Shown here: in pieces, positions 18,282 through 28,062 of the stretch
How positions within the stretch are numbered: the stretch's first letter is position 1
Layout of the letters: each line of letters opens with the position of its first letter
Assembly: GCA_024275575.1 (NCBI GenBank)
Contig: JAJRYV010000070.1
Span: 1-61,600, forward strand
DNA: 61,600 bases
Direction: 5' to 3'
Origin: a bacterium
GTDB lineage: Bacteria > Zhuqueibacterota > Zhuqueibacteria > Zhuqueibacterales > Geothermadaptataceae
Made by a program: the position numbers and the translations under genes
The notes under the pieces: generated by a model
The model's input: the letters and a program-made list of their open reading frames with translations, nothing else
What the model was told of the DNA's origin: nothing
The model's database searches: none

Positions 18282-18380
18282 GGCAGGCTCAGGATACAGC
18301 GCGATTTTGGCGGCTGAGCCTGCCAAAGTCGGAGCATTTTTTGATTTGTAGTCTGAAACGTGCCCTGCCGCTTCGGCAGG
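18282..18380. repeat. Pair of REP-like hairpins
   Basis: GGCAGGCTCAG (18282-18292) pairs perfectly with CTGAGCCTGCC (18314-18324). A second hairpin, CCTGCCG / CGGCAGG (18364-18370 / 18374-18380), follows. Neither has a T-run. They share the core CGGCAGG and resemble palindromic extragenic repeats between two genes on the same strand. Confidence 0.6.
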
Positions 18381-18435
18381 CGCGCCATCAGTGTGTCAAA
18401 TGTAATTTTCGCTTTAAAAAAGATTAAAGGTAAAT

Positions 18436-19278
18436 ATGAAACTGGGTTCTTTCGAAATTTCAATTCTCTCCGACGGCCGCTTTTTGCTCGATGGCGGTGC
18501 TATGTTCGGTGTGGTGCCGAAAGCCTTGTGGAACAAGTTGGAACCGGCGGATGAACACAACCGCATTCTGCTGGGACTGAATTGCCTTTTGCTCGAACGC
18601 GGCGATGAAAAAGTCCTCATCGACACTGGCATCGGCGATAAGTTCGATGACAAATTTGCCCGTATTTTTGGCATCAAACGCGAGAAAACGCTGCTCGATC
18701 GATTAGTCGAAAAAGGCATTGGCCGCAGCGGGATTACTGCAGTGATCATGAGTCACATGCATTTCGATCACATCGGCTGGAATACGATGTATGATGAAAA
18801 CGGTAAACTGGTTGCGACTTTTCCCAATGCGAAATATTTTGTACAGCAGGGCGAGTTTGAAATTGCCGGCAATCCTGACCCGCGCAGCCGCGCCAGCTAT
18901 CTTGTGGAAAACTGGCAGCCGTTAGTGGAAAACAGGCAGCTGCATCTTTTGCAGGGCACTGGTGAAATATTGCCGGGAATAGAGTCGGTCGTCGTTGGCG
19001 GGCACACAAAAAACAATACGATTATCAAAATTGACACCGGCGCCGGTCTGGTTGTTTTTCCCGGCGATTTCATCCCGACACCGTCGCATCTGAAAACAGC
19101 ATATGTGATGGGGTATGATTTGTATCCCGGCGAAACGATGGCGGCAAAACCTGCTTTCCTGCAACAGGCCGCCGATGAAAAATGGCTGCTGGTTTTCGAA
19201 CATGCAGCCGAACCAACCGCTGCTTATGTTATGCAAGACAGCAAGCAATGGCTGCTGAAGAAAATTGAAATCAGTTAA
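18436..19278 (+). CDS. Metallo-beta-lactamase-fold hydrolase
   Basis: 280 residues. The zinc motif is SHMHFDHIGW with His107, His109, Asp111 and His112. Later metal ligands are likely in VVVGGHTKNNTI and FPGDFIPTPSH, and FEHAAEP near the end fits the last ligand. The family includes lactonases, thioesterase-like hydrolases and glyoxalase II relatives. Inside this cluster it may hydrolyse a CoA thioester or lactone, but the substrate cannot be told from sequence. AAAGG lies a few bases before ATG 18436. There is no signal peptide, so it is cytoplasmic. Confidence 0.85.
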   Translation: MKLGSFEISILSDGRFLLDGGAMFGVVPKALWNKLEPADEHNRILLGLNCLLLERGDEKVLIDTGIGDKFDDKFARIFGIKREKTLLDRLVEKGIGRSGITAVIMSHMHFDHIGWNTMYDENGKLVATFPNAKYFVQQGEFEIAGNPDPRSRASYLVENWQPLVENRQLHLLQGTGEILPGIESVVVGGHTKNNTIIKIDTGAGLVVFPGDFIPTPSHLKTAYVMGYDLYPGETMAAKPAFLQQAADEKWLLVFEHAAEPTAAYVMQDSKQWLLKKIEIS

Positions 19279-19353
19279 AATATCGACAATTGATATTGCG
19301 ATCTCGCTGTGCAAAATGACAAGCATTTAAAATTTAAAATTACGGAGTCCTAA

Positions 19354-20544
19354 ATGAGTGGAGATTTTCGTAAAACTGTAATCGCCGCGGCCAATCGTAC
19401 ACCTGTCGGCGCATTTAATGGTTCTCTCGCAGGGGTTAAAGCAACTGATCTCGGTGCTTTGGTGGTGAAGGAAGCAGTCCATCGTGGAAAAATTGCCGCA
19501 GATAAAATCGATGAAGTCATCATGGGTTGTGTCCTGCCGGCGGGTTTGGGGCAGGCGCCGGCGCGGCAGGCAGCGCTGGGCGCGGGATTGCCCGCCAGCG
19601 TCACCTGCATGACGATCAACAAAGTGTGCGGCAGTGGTCTGAAAGCCGTGATGCTGGCCTCGTTATCCGTCGCAACCGGTGATGCGGATATCATCGTTGC
19701 CGGGGGGATGGAAAACATGAGCCAGACACCGTATTTGCTCGATAAGGTTCGTAGTGGTTACCGACTTGGGCATGGCAAAGTCATCGACAGCATGATCAAT
19801 GACGGCTTGTGGGATGTGTACAACGATTTTCACATGGGTAACGCTGCTGAATTGTGTGCCAGAGAACATCATTACAGTCGTGAGGCGCAGGATGAATTTG
19901 CAATTGCAAGTTATAAAAAAGCCATTGCTGCGGTTAAAAACGGATTTTTTGCTGCGGAAATTACTGCTGTGCCTATTCCCCAACGCAAGGGTGATCCCGT
20001 TCTCATCGCTCTTGATGATGAACCCGGCAAAGCCAATTTTGAAAAAATGTCTGCATTGCGCCCTGCGTTCGAAAAAGAAGGCACGGTAACGGCGGCAAAT
20101 GCATCCAAAATAAATGACGGCGCAGCAGCGATGCTGGTGCTGGGCGAAGACGTTGCGCAGCGCCAAGGTTTAAAACCTCAGGCGCGAATCATCGCGCAGG
20201 CCTCGGCGGCGCGGGAGCCGGAATGGTTCACTGTCGCGCCGGTCGATGCGATGAAAAAAGCGCTCGACCGCGCTGCAATGCGCATCGAAGATATCGATCT
20301 TTTCGAAATCAACGAAGCATTTTCGGTCGTCACGATGGTTGCTATGGATCAGCTTTCGATCCCGGCGGAAAAAGTCAACGTTAATGGCGGCGCAGTGGCG
20401 ATCGGCCATCCCATCGGCGCCAGTGGCGCGCGTATTTTAACGACACTGCTTTATGCTTTGGAACAACGGCAGAAACGTTTTGGTTTGGCAACCCTGTGTA
20501 TCGGTGGTGGTGAGGCTTCAGCTGTGATCGTTGAAAGAATTTGA
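19354..20544 (+). CDS. Acetyl-CoA C-acetyltransferase (thiolase)
   Basis: 396 residues, normal length. The nucleophile is Cys92 in NKVCGSGLKAV. GGMENMSQTPYLLD, NEAFSVVTM, the base His in NGGAVAIGHPIGASGARI, and the second Cys in CIGGGEASA are all present. It condenses two acetyl-CoA or, in the catabolic direction, cleaves 3-ketoacyl-CoA. Motifs are those of biosynthetic/degradative type II thiolases rather than SCP-x types. GGAG precedes ATG 19354. It is followed closely by 3-hydroxyacyl-CoA dehydrogenase, forming the last two steps of beta-oxidation or the acetoacetyl-CoA branch. Confidence 0.93.
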   Translation: MSGDFRKTVIAAANRTPVGAFNGSLAGVKATDLGALVVKEAVHRGKIAADKIDEVIMGCVLPAGLGQAPARQAALGAGLPASVTCMTINKVCGSGLKAVMLASLSVATGDADIIVAGGMENMSQTPYLLDKVRSGYRLGHGKVIDSMINDGLWDVYNDFHMGNAAELCAREHHYSREAQDEFAIASYKKAIAAVKNGFFAAEITAVPIPQRKGDPVLIALDDEPGKANFEKMSALRPAFEKEGTVTAANASKINDGAAAMLVLGEDVAQRQGLKPQARIIAQASAAREPEWFTVAPVDAMKKALDRAAMRIEDIDLFEINEAFSVVTMVAMDQLSIPAEKVNVNGGAVAIGHPIGASGARILTTLLYALEQRQKRFGLATLCIGGGEASAVIVERI

Positions 20545-20595
20545 GGCAAAATTAATTGATTAAGTTTATGGTTGGTTTCAATTTCAGGAGAATGC

Positions 20596-21450
20596 ATGGA
20601 AGTTAAACGAGTAGCTGTGGTCGGTAGCGGTACGATGGGCAACGGCATTGCTCATGTTTTTGCTGCCAATGGTTTTGCTGTTGAACTGATCGATATCGCC
20701 GCCGGGGCGCTGGAAAAAGCGCTGGCGACGATCGAAAAAAATTTGCAGCGACAGGTGAAAAAGGGCATAATTACGGAAAATGAAGTCACCGCTACGCTGG
20801 CGCGAATTCACACCGGCAGCGATTTGCGGAACGCTGCGGATGTACAACTGGTAGTCGAGGCAGCGTCGGAAAATAGTGAGGTAAAAAAAGAGTTATTTCA
20901 GGAACTGGATTCTATATGTCGCGCCGTGACTGTGCTCGCCAGCAATACTTCAAGCATCTCGATTACCGAAATTGCCGCTGTGACAAAACGGCCGGAGAAA
21001 GTGATCGGCATGCACTTTTTTAATCCCGTTCCCATGATGAAATTGGTCGAGGTCATCCGCGGGCTGGCAACCTCTGCTACTGTTTTCGATGATATTATGG
21101 ACCTGAGCCGGAAATTGGGCAAAGAGCCGGTGGCTGTGAATGATTTTCCTGGTTTCGTCTCAAACCGTGTGCTCATGCCGATGATCAACGAAGCGATCTA
21201 TTGCGTGATGGAGGGCGTCGCCGAGTCGGAAGCCATCGATATGGTGATGAAACTGGGCACGGCGCATCCCATGGGCCCGCTGGCACTGGCTGATTTTATT
21301 GGCCTGGATGTCTGTCTACACATCATGGAAGTGCTTAATACCCAACTTGGCGATCCCAAATATCGCCCCTGCCCTCTGCTGCGTAAAATGGTGGCTGCCG
21401 GGTATTTGGGACGAAAATCAGGGCGTGGGTTTTATGATTATTCAGCATGA
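20596..21450 (+). CDS. 3-hydroxyacyl-CoA (3-hydroxybutyryl-CoA) dehydrogenase
   Basis: 284 residues from ATG 20596, which has AGGAG about 6 bases upstream. The Rossmann fold is [18 protein letters not shown] near the N-terminus. Next come [13 protein letters not shown], then [17 protein letters not shown] with the catalytic His, and [19 protein letters not shown]. The C-terminal helical dimerisation domain ends with [14 protein letters not shown]. It oxidises 3-hydroxyacyl-CoA with NAD. The size matches single-domain 3-hydroxybutyryl-CoA dehydrogenases rather than fused FadB. It sits between thiolase and acyl-CoA dehydrogenase with gaps under 65 bases. Confidence 0.93.
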   Translation: MEVKRVAVVGSGTMGNGIAHVFAANGFAVELIDIAAGALEKALATIEKNLQRQVKKGIITENEVTATLARIHTGSDLRNAADVQLVVEAASENSEVKKELFQELDSICRAVTVLASNTSSISITEIAAVTKRPEKVIGMHFFNPVPMMKLVEVIRGLATSATVFDDIMDLSRKLGKEPVAVNDFPGFVSNRVLMPMINEAIYCVMEGVAESEAIDMVMKLGTAHPMGPLALADFIGLDVCLHIMEVLNTQLGDPKYRPCPLLRKMVAAGYLGRKSGRGFYDYSA

Positions 21451-21511
21451 TTTGAAAAGAAACGGCTGGTTGGAAAATTCTGGAATTAAATAATGATTAA
21501 CCGAGGATAAA

Positions 21512-22654
21512 ATGGATTTTCAATATAGCGAAGAACAGCAGCTTCTCCGGCAAACAGTGCGTGATTTTGCTGAAAAAGAATTGGCCAAAGATGCCCGGGA
21601 GCGCGATGCTGCCGAAAAATTTCCCACCCAACATGTTAAAAAAATGGGCGAACTCGGGTTTATGGGATTGCAGATTGCACCGGAATGGGGCGGTGGCGGC
21701 ATGGATACCGTGGCCTATTCCATTCTCATCGAAGAATTGAGCCGGGTCGATGCAACCGCCGGTGTTATCGCTTCGGTAAACAATTCTCTCGTCTGTTACG
21801 GGCTGGAAAAATATGGCACCGATGCGCAAAAAGCAAAATTCCTGCGGCCGCTGGCAAATGGAAAAAAGCTCGGCGCATTCTGTCTTTCCGAACCGGCCAC
21901 CGGCTCCGACGCCTCAGCATTGCAGACGACATGCAGGAAAGACGGTGACGACTGGATTGTTGATGGCAGTAAAAATTTTATCACCAACGGCACGCAATCG
22001 CAGGTTTACATCGTTTTTGCAACTGAAGATAAATCGAGTGGATATGCCGGTGTTCGTTGTATCATCGTCGAGCGCGATACTCCGGGGTTCAAAATCGGCC
22101 GCAAAGAGAAAAAATTGGGTATTCGCAGTTCCGATACCTGCTCGTTGATGTTCGAAAATTGCCGCGTACCGCAAAGTAATACTCTCGGCCCGGCGGAAAA
22201 AGGATTCCCCATCGCCATGAATGTACTGAATAAGGGCCGCATCGGTATCGCTTCTCAGGCGCTGGGGATTGCTGTGGGCGCTTTTGATGCTGCTGTTTCT
22301 TACGCAAAAGAACGGGTGCAGTTTGGCAAGCCGATCGCTGCGCAACAGGCGATTCAATTCATGCTGGCGGAAATGGATGTGCGCATTCATGCGGCGCGCT
22401 ATCTCATTTACGACGCGGCCAATACCAAAGACCGCGGTGGTGATTTTACCATGCAATCAGCACGGGCAAAACTTTTTGCGGCCGAAACCGCGATGTTTTG
22501 CGCCGATAAAGCGGTGCAAATTCATGGCGGTTACGGTTACATCAAGGATTATCCGGTCGAGCGCTTTCTGCGTGATGCGAAAATCACGGAAATTTATGAG
22601 GGCACCAGTGAGATTCAAAAACTGGTTATCGGGCGTGGCGTATTGAAAAAATGA
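21512..22654 (+). CDS. Acyl-CoA dehydrogenase (short-chain/butyryl-CoA type)
   Basis: 380 residues. It opens MDFQYSEEQQLLRQTVRDF; FCLSEPATGSDASAL, NFITNGTQSQVYIVF and IHGGYGYIKDYPVERFLRD are the family motifs. The catalytic glutamate is E363 in EIYEGTSEIQ, the SCAD/butyryl-CoA position. It would introduce the alpha-beta double bond in a CoA thioester and reduce ETF. GAGG lies just before ATG 21512. Together with the thiolase and hydroxyacyl-CoA dehydrogenase just upstream it forms a compact beta-oxidation unit. Confidence 0.93.
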   Translation: MDFQYSEEQQLLRQTVRDFAEKELAKDARERDAAEKFPTQHVKKMGELGFMGLQIAPEWGGGGMDTVAYSILIEELSRVDATAGVIASVNNSLVCYGLEKYGTDAQKAKFLRPLANGKKLGAFCLSEPATGSDASALQTTCRKDGDDWIVDGSKNFITNGTQSQVYIVFATEDKSSGYAGVRCIIVERDTPGFKIGRKEKKLGIRSSDTCSLMFENCRVPQSNTLGPAEKGFPIAMNVLNKGRIGIASQALGIAVGAFDAAVSYAKERVQFGKPIAAQQAIQFMLAEMDVRIHAARYLIYDAANTKDRGGDFTMQSARAKLFAAETAMFCADKAVQIHGGYGYIKDYPVERFLRDAKITEIYEGTSEIQKLVIGRGVLKK

Positions 22655-22771
22655 TATTTTTTATTCGCAAACCCAACCAAGTATTGTTTGCCGGGAAATT
22701 CCTGATTATATTGTCATGAAATTCAATATAAATAACATAAAAAAAATAACGACAAGCACTGAGGTCTAAAA

Positions 22772-23692
22772 ATGGCATTCGATGAAAACAGCACCCTGTG
22801 GTTTAATGGAGAATACAAAAAGTGGCGTGATGCCACGATCCATGTGATGTCTCATGTCATCCATTATGGTTCGAGTGTGTTTGAAGGCTTGCGCTGCTAT
22901 CCTAATACCGGCAGCGGCGCCAGTATACTCAGATTGCATGAACATATCGACCGCTTGTATAAATCAGCCAAGATTTACCGCATGCAAATTCCCTTCGCCG
23001 CAGACGAACTCTGCGAAGTATGTGTTGAGGTTTTGCGCAAAAACAACTACCACGACGCTTATATCCGGCCATTTGCATTTCGGGGATACGGCACCCTGGG
23101 CGTCGATCCCCGGCCCAACCCGGTTCAAGTCGTCATCGGTGCCTGGAAATGGGGCCAATACCTCGGCAGCGAAGCGCTGGATAGCGGTGTCGATGTACGG
23201 GTTTCTTCATGGCAGAAACCTGCCGGTGTGCCTTCGCTTTCAAAAGCGGGCGGTCATTATCTCAATAGCCAATTGGTCAAAATGGAAGCGGCGATGGACG
23301 ATTATGTCGAAGGGATTTTGCTCGATCAAAACGGATTCGTCAGCGAAGGTTCCGGGGAAAATATCTTTGTCATCGTTGACGGCCGCTGCTATACTTCACC
23401 GATTTCCTCTTCGATTTTAAAAGGCATTACCCGCGATTGTACCATCACCCTGTTGCAGGAGAAAGGCGTCGAATTGCAGGAAACATTTATCCCGCGTGAA
23501 ATGCTATATCTTGCCGATGAAATATTCTTTACCGGCACTGCTGCTGAAATCACACCTATTCGCACCATCGATAAGGTTGAAATCGGCAACGGCAAACCCG
23601 GAGAAATCACGAAATATGTACAAAAGCGCTATTTTGATATCATCACCGGCAAAGCTGAAGATCGATATAACTGGTTGACACGCGTCTATTAA
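22772..23692 (+). CDS. ilvE: Branched-chain amino acid aminotransferase
   Basis: 306 residues, class IV PLP fold. Motifs: VIHYGSSVFEGLRCY, YIRPFAFRGYG, PSLSKAGGHYLNSQL with the PLP lysine K158, and FVSEGSGENIFVI. It interconverts leucine, isoleucine and valine with their 2-oxo acids using glutamate/2-oxoglutarate. Placed at the end of the acyl-CoA cluster it could feed 2-oxo acids toward branched acyl-CoA breakdown, or simply serve biosynthesis. The gap to nusB is one base, so the two are almost certainly cotranscribed. Confidence 0.93.
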   Translation: MAFDENSTLWFNGEYKKWRDATIHVMSHVIHYGSSVFEGLRCYPNTGSGASILRLHEHIDRLYKSAKIYRMQIPFAADELCEVCVEVLRKNNYHDAYIRPFAFRGYGTLGVDPRPNPVQVVIGAWKWGQYLGSEALDSGVDVRVSSWQKPAGVPSLSKAGGHYLNSQLVKMEAAMDDYVEGILLDQNGFVSEGSGENIFVIVDGRCYTSPISSSILKGITRDCTITLLQEKGVELQETFIPREMLYLADEIFFTGTAAEITPIRTIDKVEIGNGKPGEITKYVQKRYFDIITGKAEDRYNWLTRVY

Positions 23693-23693
23693 A

Positions 23694-24137
23694 ATGAGCA
23701 GCAGACGAAAAGCGAGAGAAATCGCACTGCAGGCGTGTTACGCCTTTGAGTTTTCAGGCAATACGCCGCGGCATGTTATCGAGACGACGATTCTGGTGAT
23801 GGATGAACCGGCAGCCGTCATCGATTTTGCCATCGCACTTTTTGAAAAGACTATCTCGCAAAAAGAAGAGTTCGACAAGCTCATTATGGCACGGGCAACG
23901 AACTGGGATTTTACCCGCATCGCCGTGCTCGATAAAATCATACTGCGATTAATTATTTGTGAGTTTTTGAACTTTCAGTATATTCCGCCGAAGGTCTCCA
24001 TCGATGAGGGGATCGAGATCGCTAAAAAATTCAGTACCGAGCAAAGCAGCCGTTTTGTCAACGGTATCGCTGATGCGATTTTAGCCGATTTAAAAGCGAG
24101 GGGGAACATCGAAAAATCTGGAAGAGGTTTAAATTAA
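23694..24137 (+). CDS. nusB: Transcription antitermination factor NusB
   Basis: 147 residues, all-helical. It opens with SSRRKAREIALQACYAFEF, the Arg-rich RNA-binding N-terminus of NusB, and ends with the conserved FVNGIADAILADLKA. WDFTRIAVLDKIILRL and PPKVSIDEGIEIAKKF are family helices. With NusE (S10) it binds the boxA sequence of rRNA leader transcripts and prevents early termination. It starts one base after ilvE and is followed by 184 bases before secA, where a GCTTCG/CGAAGC hairpin (near 24179) is the only structure noted. Confidence 0.93.
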   Translation: MSSRRKAREIALQACYAFEFSGNTPRHVIETTILVMDEPAAVIDFAIALFEKTISQKEEFDKLIMARATNWDFTRIAVLDKIILRLIICEFLNFQYIPPKVSIDEGIEIAKKFSTEQSSRFVNGIADAILADLKARGNIEKSGRGLN

Positions 24138-24321
24138 TATATGTTTCAATAACCTGGCACCGGTTTGAACATCATTTTTGCTTCGATGCAAGCATAAACG
24201 AAGCTATGCTGTTTCATACCCGGGGCGGATTTTTGCAAACCGGCAAAGCTGGGAAATCAGCAACCCGATTCGAGAATGACCAGGAATCACAATTTCACAT
24301 TTTCAGGAAAGAACAATTTAA

Positions 24322-27300
24322 ATGTTCAACACATTGCTTGAGATAGTTTTCGGCAACAAACACGAAAAAGACATTCGCAAAATCGAACATTACGTTGACG
24401 AAATTAATGCAATTTATGACGATCTCGCGACACTATCAGATGATGAACTGCGGCAAAAGACAGAGGTTTTTAAAGAAAAAATCCGCATGGCGACGGCAAG
24501 TGTTCGTGAAGAAATCGAAAAACTTGAACTGCTGCTTCGCGATGAAGAAGCCGCTGCTAATAGCGAATTCCGGACCGCTGACGATATTCGGGATGAGCTG
24601 GCGGAAAAACAAGAAGAAGAGCTCGATATCATTAACGAGGTGCTCGATGAGATTTTGCCCGAAGCCTTTGCCGTCGTAAAAGACACCTGCCGCCGTCTTG
24701 TCGGAAAGGAGTGGGATGTCATCGGCCAACGAACGCGCTGGGATATGATTCCCTACGACGTGCAGCTCATCGGCGGCATCGTTTTGCACCAGGGCAAAAT
24801 TGCGGAAATGGCGACCGGCGAAGGAAAAACGCTGGTGGCCACGCTGCCGCTCTATCTCAATGCCCTGGCGGAAAAAGGTGTGCACCTCATCACCGTTAAC
24901 GACTATCTGGCGCAACGTGATTGCCAGTGGATGGGGAAAATATTTGAATTTCTCGGACTGACCGCGGCCTATATCACCAATGATCTCGATCCCGGCGACC
25001 GAAAAGAGGCTTACAATGCGGATATCACCTACGGCACCAACAACGAATTTGGCTTCGATTATCTGCGGGATAATATGTCCACCAGTCTGGAAGACCAGGT
25101 GCAGCGTACACATAACTATGCGATTATCTATGAAGTTGATTCGGTACTTATCGATGAAGCGCGCACACCGCTGATTATTTCCGGCCCGGTAGAATCTTCA
25201 AATCAGCAATACCTCGAAATGAAACCGCGGGTTGAAAAACTCGTGCGCAGCCAGACCATGCACGTCAACAAACTGGTCGCTGAGGGGGAGAAATTGCTCG
25301 AAGATGGGCGTGAAGAAGAAGCCGGTGTTTTGCTGTTGCGGGCCAGTCGTGGCGCCCCGAAAAATAAACGACTGATGAAATTGATGAACGAGAAAGGTGT
25401 CAAACGGCTTATTCGCAGCGTGGAAAGCGAGTTTATCCGCGACAAACGCATGCCGGAAATTGACGACGACCTCTATTTTGCCATCGATGAAAAAGCGCAC
25501 ACCATCGATTTGATGGACAAAGGCCTCGAGGCGCTCTCGCCCAACGATCCGCAGATGTTCGTGCTTCCCGATTTGAGCCAGACTGTACATGCAATCGAAT
25601 CAGACGAGGAGATGTCTGATGCTGAAAAGATTGAGAAACGCGAGGCTTTAAACCGGGAATACAGCGAAAAAGCGGAGCAATTGCACAGTATTTCACAACT
25701 GCTGCGTGCCTATTCTCTCTTTGAAAAAGATGTGGAATATGTGGTTTCCGAAGATAACAAAGTGATGATCGTCGATGAATTTACCGGTCGGCTGATGACT
25801 GGGCGACGTTACAGCGATGGGCTGCACCAGGCCATCGAAGCTAAAGAAGGGGTGAAGATCGAAAAAGAAACCCAGACGATGGCGACCATCACCCTGCAAA
25901 ATTACTTTCGCATGTATTCCAAATTAGCGGGAATGACCGGAACTGCCGAAACGGAATCTTCGGAATTTTGGGAGATTTATAAACTCGACGTTGTCGTCAT
26001 TCCCACCAATCGCCCCATCACACGGATTGATCATGAGGATTTTGTCTACCGCACCAAGCGGGAAAAGTATAATGCCGTCATCAACGAGATTGTGGAATTG
26101 CACAACCGGCGTCGACCCATTCTCGTCGGCACAACTTCAGTTGAAGAATCTGAAACTTTAAGCCGCATGCTCAAACGCCGGGGGGTAAAGCATAATGTAC
26201 TCAACGCGAAGCACCATAAAAGCGAGGCGGAAATCATTTCCAATGCCGGCCAACCAGGTGCCGTAACCATCGCCACCAATATGGCAGGGCGCGGAACCGA
26301 TATCAAGCTGGGCGCCGGTGTGGTCGATAAAAATGATCCGGAAAGCGGCCTGCAGATCATCGGCACCGGACGCCACGAGGCCCGACGAATTGACCGGCAA
26401 CTGCGCGGTCGTGCCGGACGCCAGGGTGATCCGGGCTCATCGCGTTTCTTTCTCAGCCTTGAAGATGATTTGATGCGTTTGTTTCAGTCCGATCGCGTTG
26501 CTTCGGTAATGGACCGGCTGGGTCTGGAAGACGGCGAAGTCATCACCCACAGCATGGTGACGAAAAGTATCGAACGGGCGCAAAAGCGGGTTGAAGCACA
26601 CAACTTCGATATCCGCAAGCATTTGCTGGAATACGACAACGTTATGAACCAGCAGCGCGAAGTTATTTACGACCGCAGAAAACATGCGTTACGTGGTGAA
26701 AATCTAAAAGAAGATATCTTTCAAATAATCGCCGATCAGGTCGATTCGATGTTAGAAATGCATTTGCCTGCAGAATCCTATGCCGATGACTGGGATTTGC
26801 CGGCACTGCGTCTGGATTTTCAGAAAATGTTTCTCGCCGACTGGGGATTAACTACGGAAGAATCTGAGAGCCTGAATGCGGCTGAAATTGCAGAAAAACT
26901 ACATGCTGCAGCCCGGCAGGCTTATGAAAATAAGGAAATCGCGGTATCGCCACAGATAATACGCCAAATGGAACGATTTGCCATGCTGCAGACCATCGAT
27001 GTAAAATGGCGTGACCATCTGTATGAAATGGATCAGCTCAAAGAGGGCATCGGTTTGCGGGCTTATGGGCAAAAAGACCCGCTGATCGAATACAAGGCTG
27101 AAGGTTTTCGCGCATTTAAAGCGAAGATCGAGAGTCTTAACCGTGAAGTCGTCGAATTGCTTTTTAAAATGCAGGTGCAAACCGAGCCAAGCCCGGCGAT
27201 GCGGCAGCGCCAGCAAATGTTGGCACGGATGACCGAGAGCCATCAGGATGCGACTGGCATGGGCTTGAGTGGCGGCCCCGCCCCGCAAAATGCGCCGGTT

Positions 27301-27408
27301 GCAGGTAAGAAAAAACCGGTAGTCGTGGAACAAAAAGTCGGCAGGAACGACCCCTGCCCGTGCGGCTCAGGCAAGAAATACAAGAAATGTCACGGGGCAA
27401 CAAATTGA
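24322..27408 (+). CDS. secA: Preprotein translocase ATPase SecA
   Basis: 1028 residues, longer than the ~900 of E. coli. Walker A is [11 protein letters not shown] (around residues 163-172) and the DEAD motif is [14 protein letters not shown]. The second ATPase half has [13 protein letters not shown] and [20 protein letters not shown]. Extra length lies near residues 55-105 and in the segment after [14 protein letters not shown], including a helical region with [16 protein letters not shown]; similar insertions occur in Bacteroidetes and relatives. The C-terminus is a SEC-C zinc motif ([14 protein letters not shown]). SecA drives export of unfolded proteins through SecYEG. AGGAAAG precedes ATG 24322. 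Confidence 0.96.
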   Translation: MFNTLLEIVFGNKHEKDIRKIEHYVDEINAIYDDLATLSDDELRQKTEVFKEKIRMATASVREEIEKLELLLRDEEAAANSEFRTADDIRDELAEKQEEELDIINEVLDEILPEAFAVVKDTCRRLVGKEWDVIGQRTRWDMIPYDVQLIGGIVLHQGKIAEMATGEGKTLVATLPLYLNALAEKGVHLITVNDYLAQRDCQWMGKIFEFLGLTAAYITNDLDPGDRKEAYNADITYGTNNEFGFDYLRDNMSTSLEDQVQRTHNYAIIYEVDSVLIDEARTPLIISGPVESSNQQYLEMKPRVEKLVRSQTMHVNKLVAEGEKLLEDGREEEAGVLLLRASRGAPKNKRLMKLMNEKGVKRLIRSVESEFIRDKRMPEIDDDLYFAIDEKAHTIDLMDKGLEALSPNDPQMFVLPDLSQTVHAIESDEEMSDAEKIEKREALNREYSEKAEQLHSISQLLRAYSLFEKDVEYVVSEDNKVMIVDEFTGRLMTGRRYSDGLHQAIEAKEGVKIEKETQTMATITLQNYFRMYSKLAGMTGTAETESSEFWEIYKLDVVVIPTNRPITRIDHEDFVYRTKREKYNAVINEIVELHNRRRPILVGTTSVEESETLSRMLKRRGVKHNVLNAKHHKSEAEIISNAGQPGAVTIATNMAGRGTDIKLGAGVVDKNDPESGLQIIGTGRHEARRIDRQLRGRAGRQGDPGSSRFFLSLEDDLMRLFQSDRVASVMDRLGLEDGEVITHSMVTKSIERAQKRVEAHNFDIRKHLLEYDNVMNQQREVIYDRRKHALRGENLKEDIFQIIADQVDSMLEMHLPAESYADDWDLPALRLDFQKMFLADWGLTTEESESLNAAEIAEKLHAAARQAYENKEIAVSPQIIRQMERFAMLQTIDVKWRDHLYEMDQLKEGIGLRAYGQKDPLIEYKAEGFRAFKAKIESLNREVVELLFKMQVQTEPSPAMRQRQQMLARMTESHQDATGMGLSGGPAPQNAPVAGKKKPVVVEQKVGRNDPCPCGSGKKYKKCHGATN

Positions 27409-27518
27409 CATTATTTCATCGCTTGCCAGTGTTAAATAATAGTAAAATACTTGATTTTAGCGGGGATTTTATTAGATTGCTTGCAATTATGGAGAGGTGA
27501 GGAAATAAGGAGTTTTCA

Positions 27519-27989
27519 ATGAATGAACGCGTGGTTGAAATTCTAATGTTTATCATGAGTCAACTTCGTGGGGGAAAACAAGATTTCGACAATCTGGATT
27601 TACTCTCACAGGATTTGCTGAATCGCGGATATTCACAGAATGAAATCAGCTCGGCATTTTCTTGGCTTTTTGAAAGAGCTGATCGGGAAGTCGAAGAAAT
27701 CTTGCGCGATGGGGAAAGTGACATATCTCAATCATTTCGTGTCCTGCATGAACTGGAAGAAATGATTATCTCCGCCGAGGCTTTTGGCTATCTGCTTCAA
27801 ATCAAGCAACTCGAAATCCTGAGTAATTTCGATGTTGAGCTCGCCATCGAAAAGGCGATGATGCTGGGCACATCGCGGGTTCAGATCGAAGATATGAAAT
27901 CGATCGTCGCCGCTATTTTAACAACCCGAAGCACAAATTTTCAGGGGAATTTTCCGCTTGATAGCGATATGGATGCTATAATCCATTAG
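27519..27989 (+). CDS. Smg/DUF494 family protein
   Basis: 156 residues, acidic. NERVVEILMFIMSQLRGG at the start and LLNRGYSQNEISSAFSWLF are the family's helical core. The middle is rich in Glu and Leu, and the tail has VQIEDMKSIVAAIL. Smg proteins are common next to topA or dprA and have no established activity. AAGGAG lies 6 bases before ATG 27519. Its immediate neighbours, a topA relic and a Xer recombinase, are the expected order for this gene family, so the context is ancestral rather than disturbed by insertion. Confidence 0.85.
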   Translation: MNERVVEILMFIMSQLRGGKQDFDNLDLLSQDLLNRGYSQNEISSAFSWLFERADREVEEILRDGESDISQSFRVLHELEEMIISAEAFGYLLQIKQLEILSNFDVELAIEKAMMLGTSRVQIEDMKSIVAAILTTRSTNFQGNFPLDSDMDAIIH

Positions 27990-28062
27990 AACAGTTGCTT
28001 ATCGTTCTTTCATGATTCGCGTGCGTCATTGAACCGCGGGTTCAATGCAACAGGTGCTGTGT

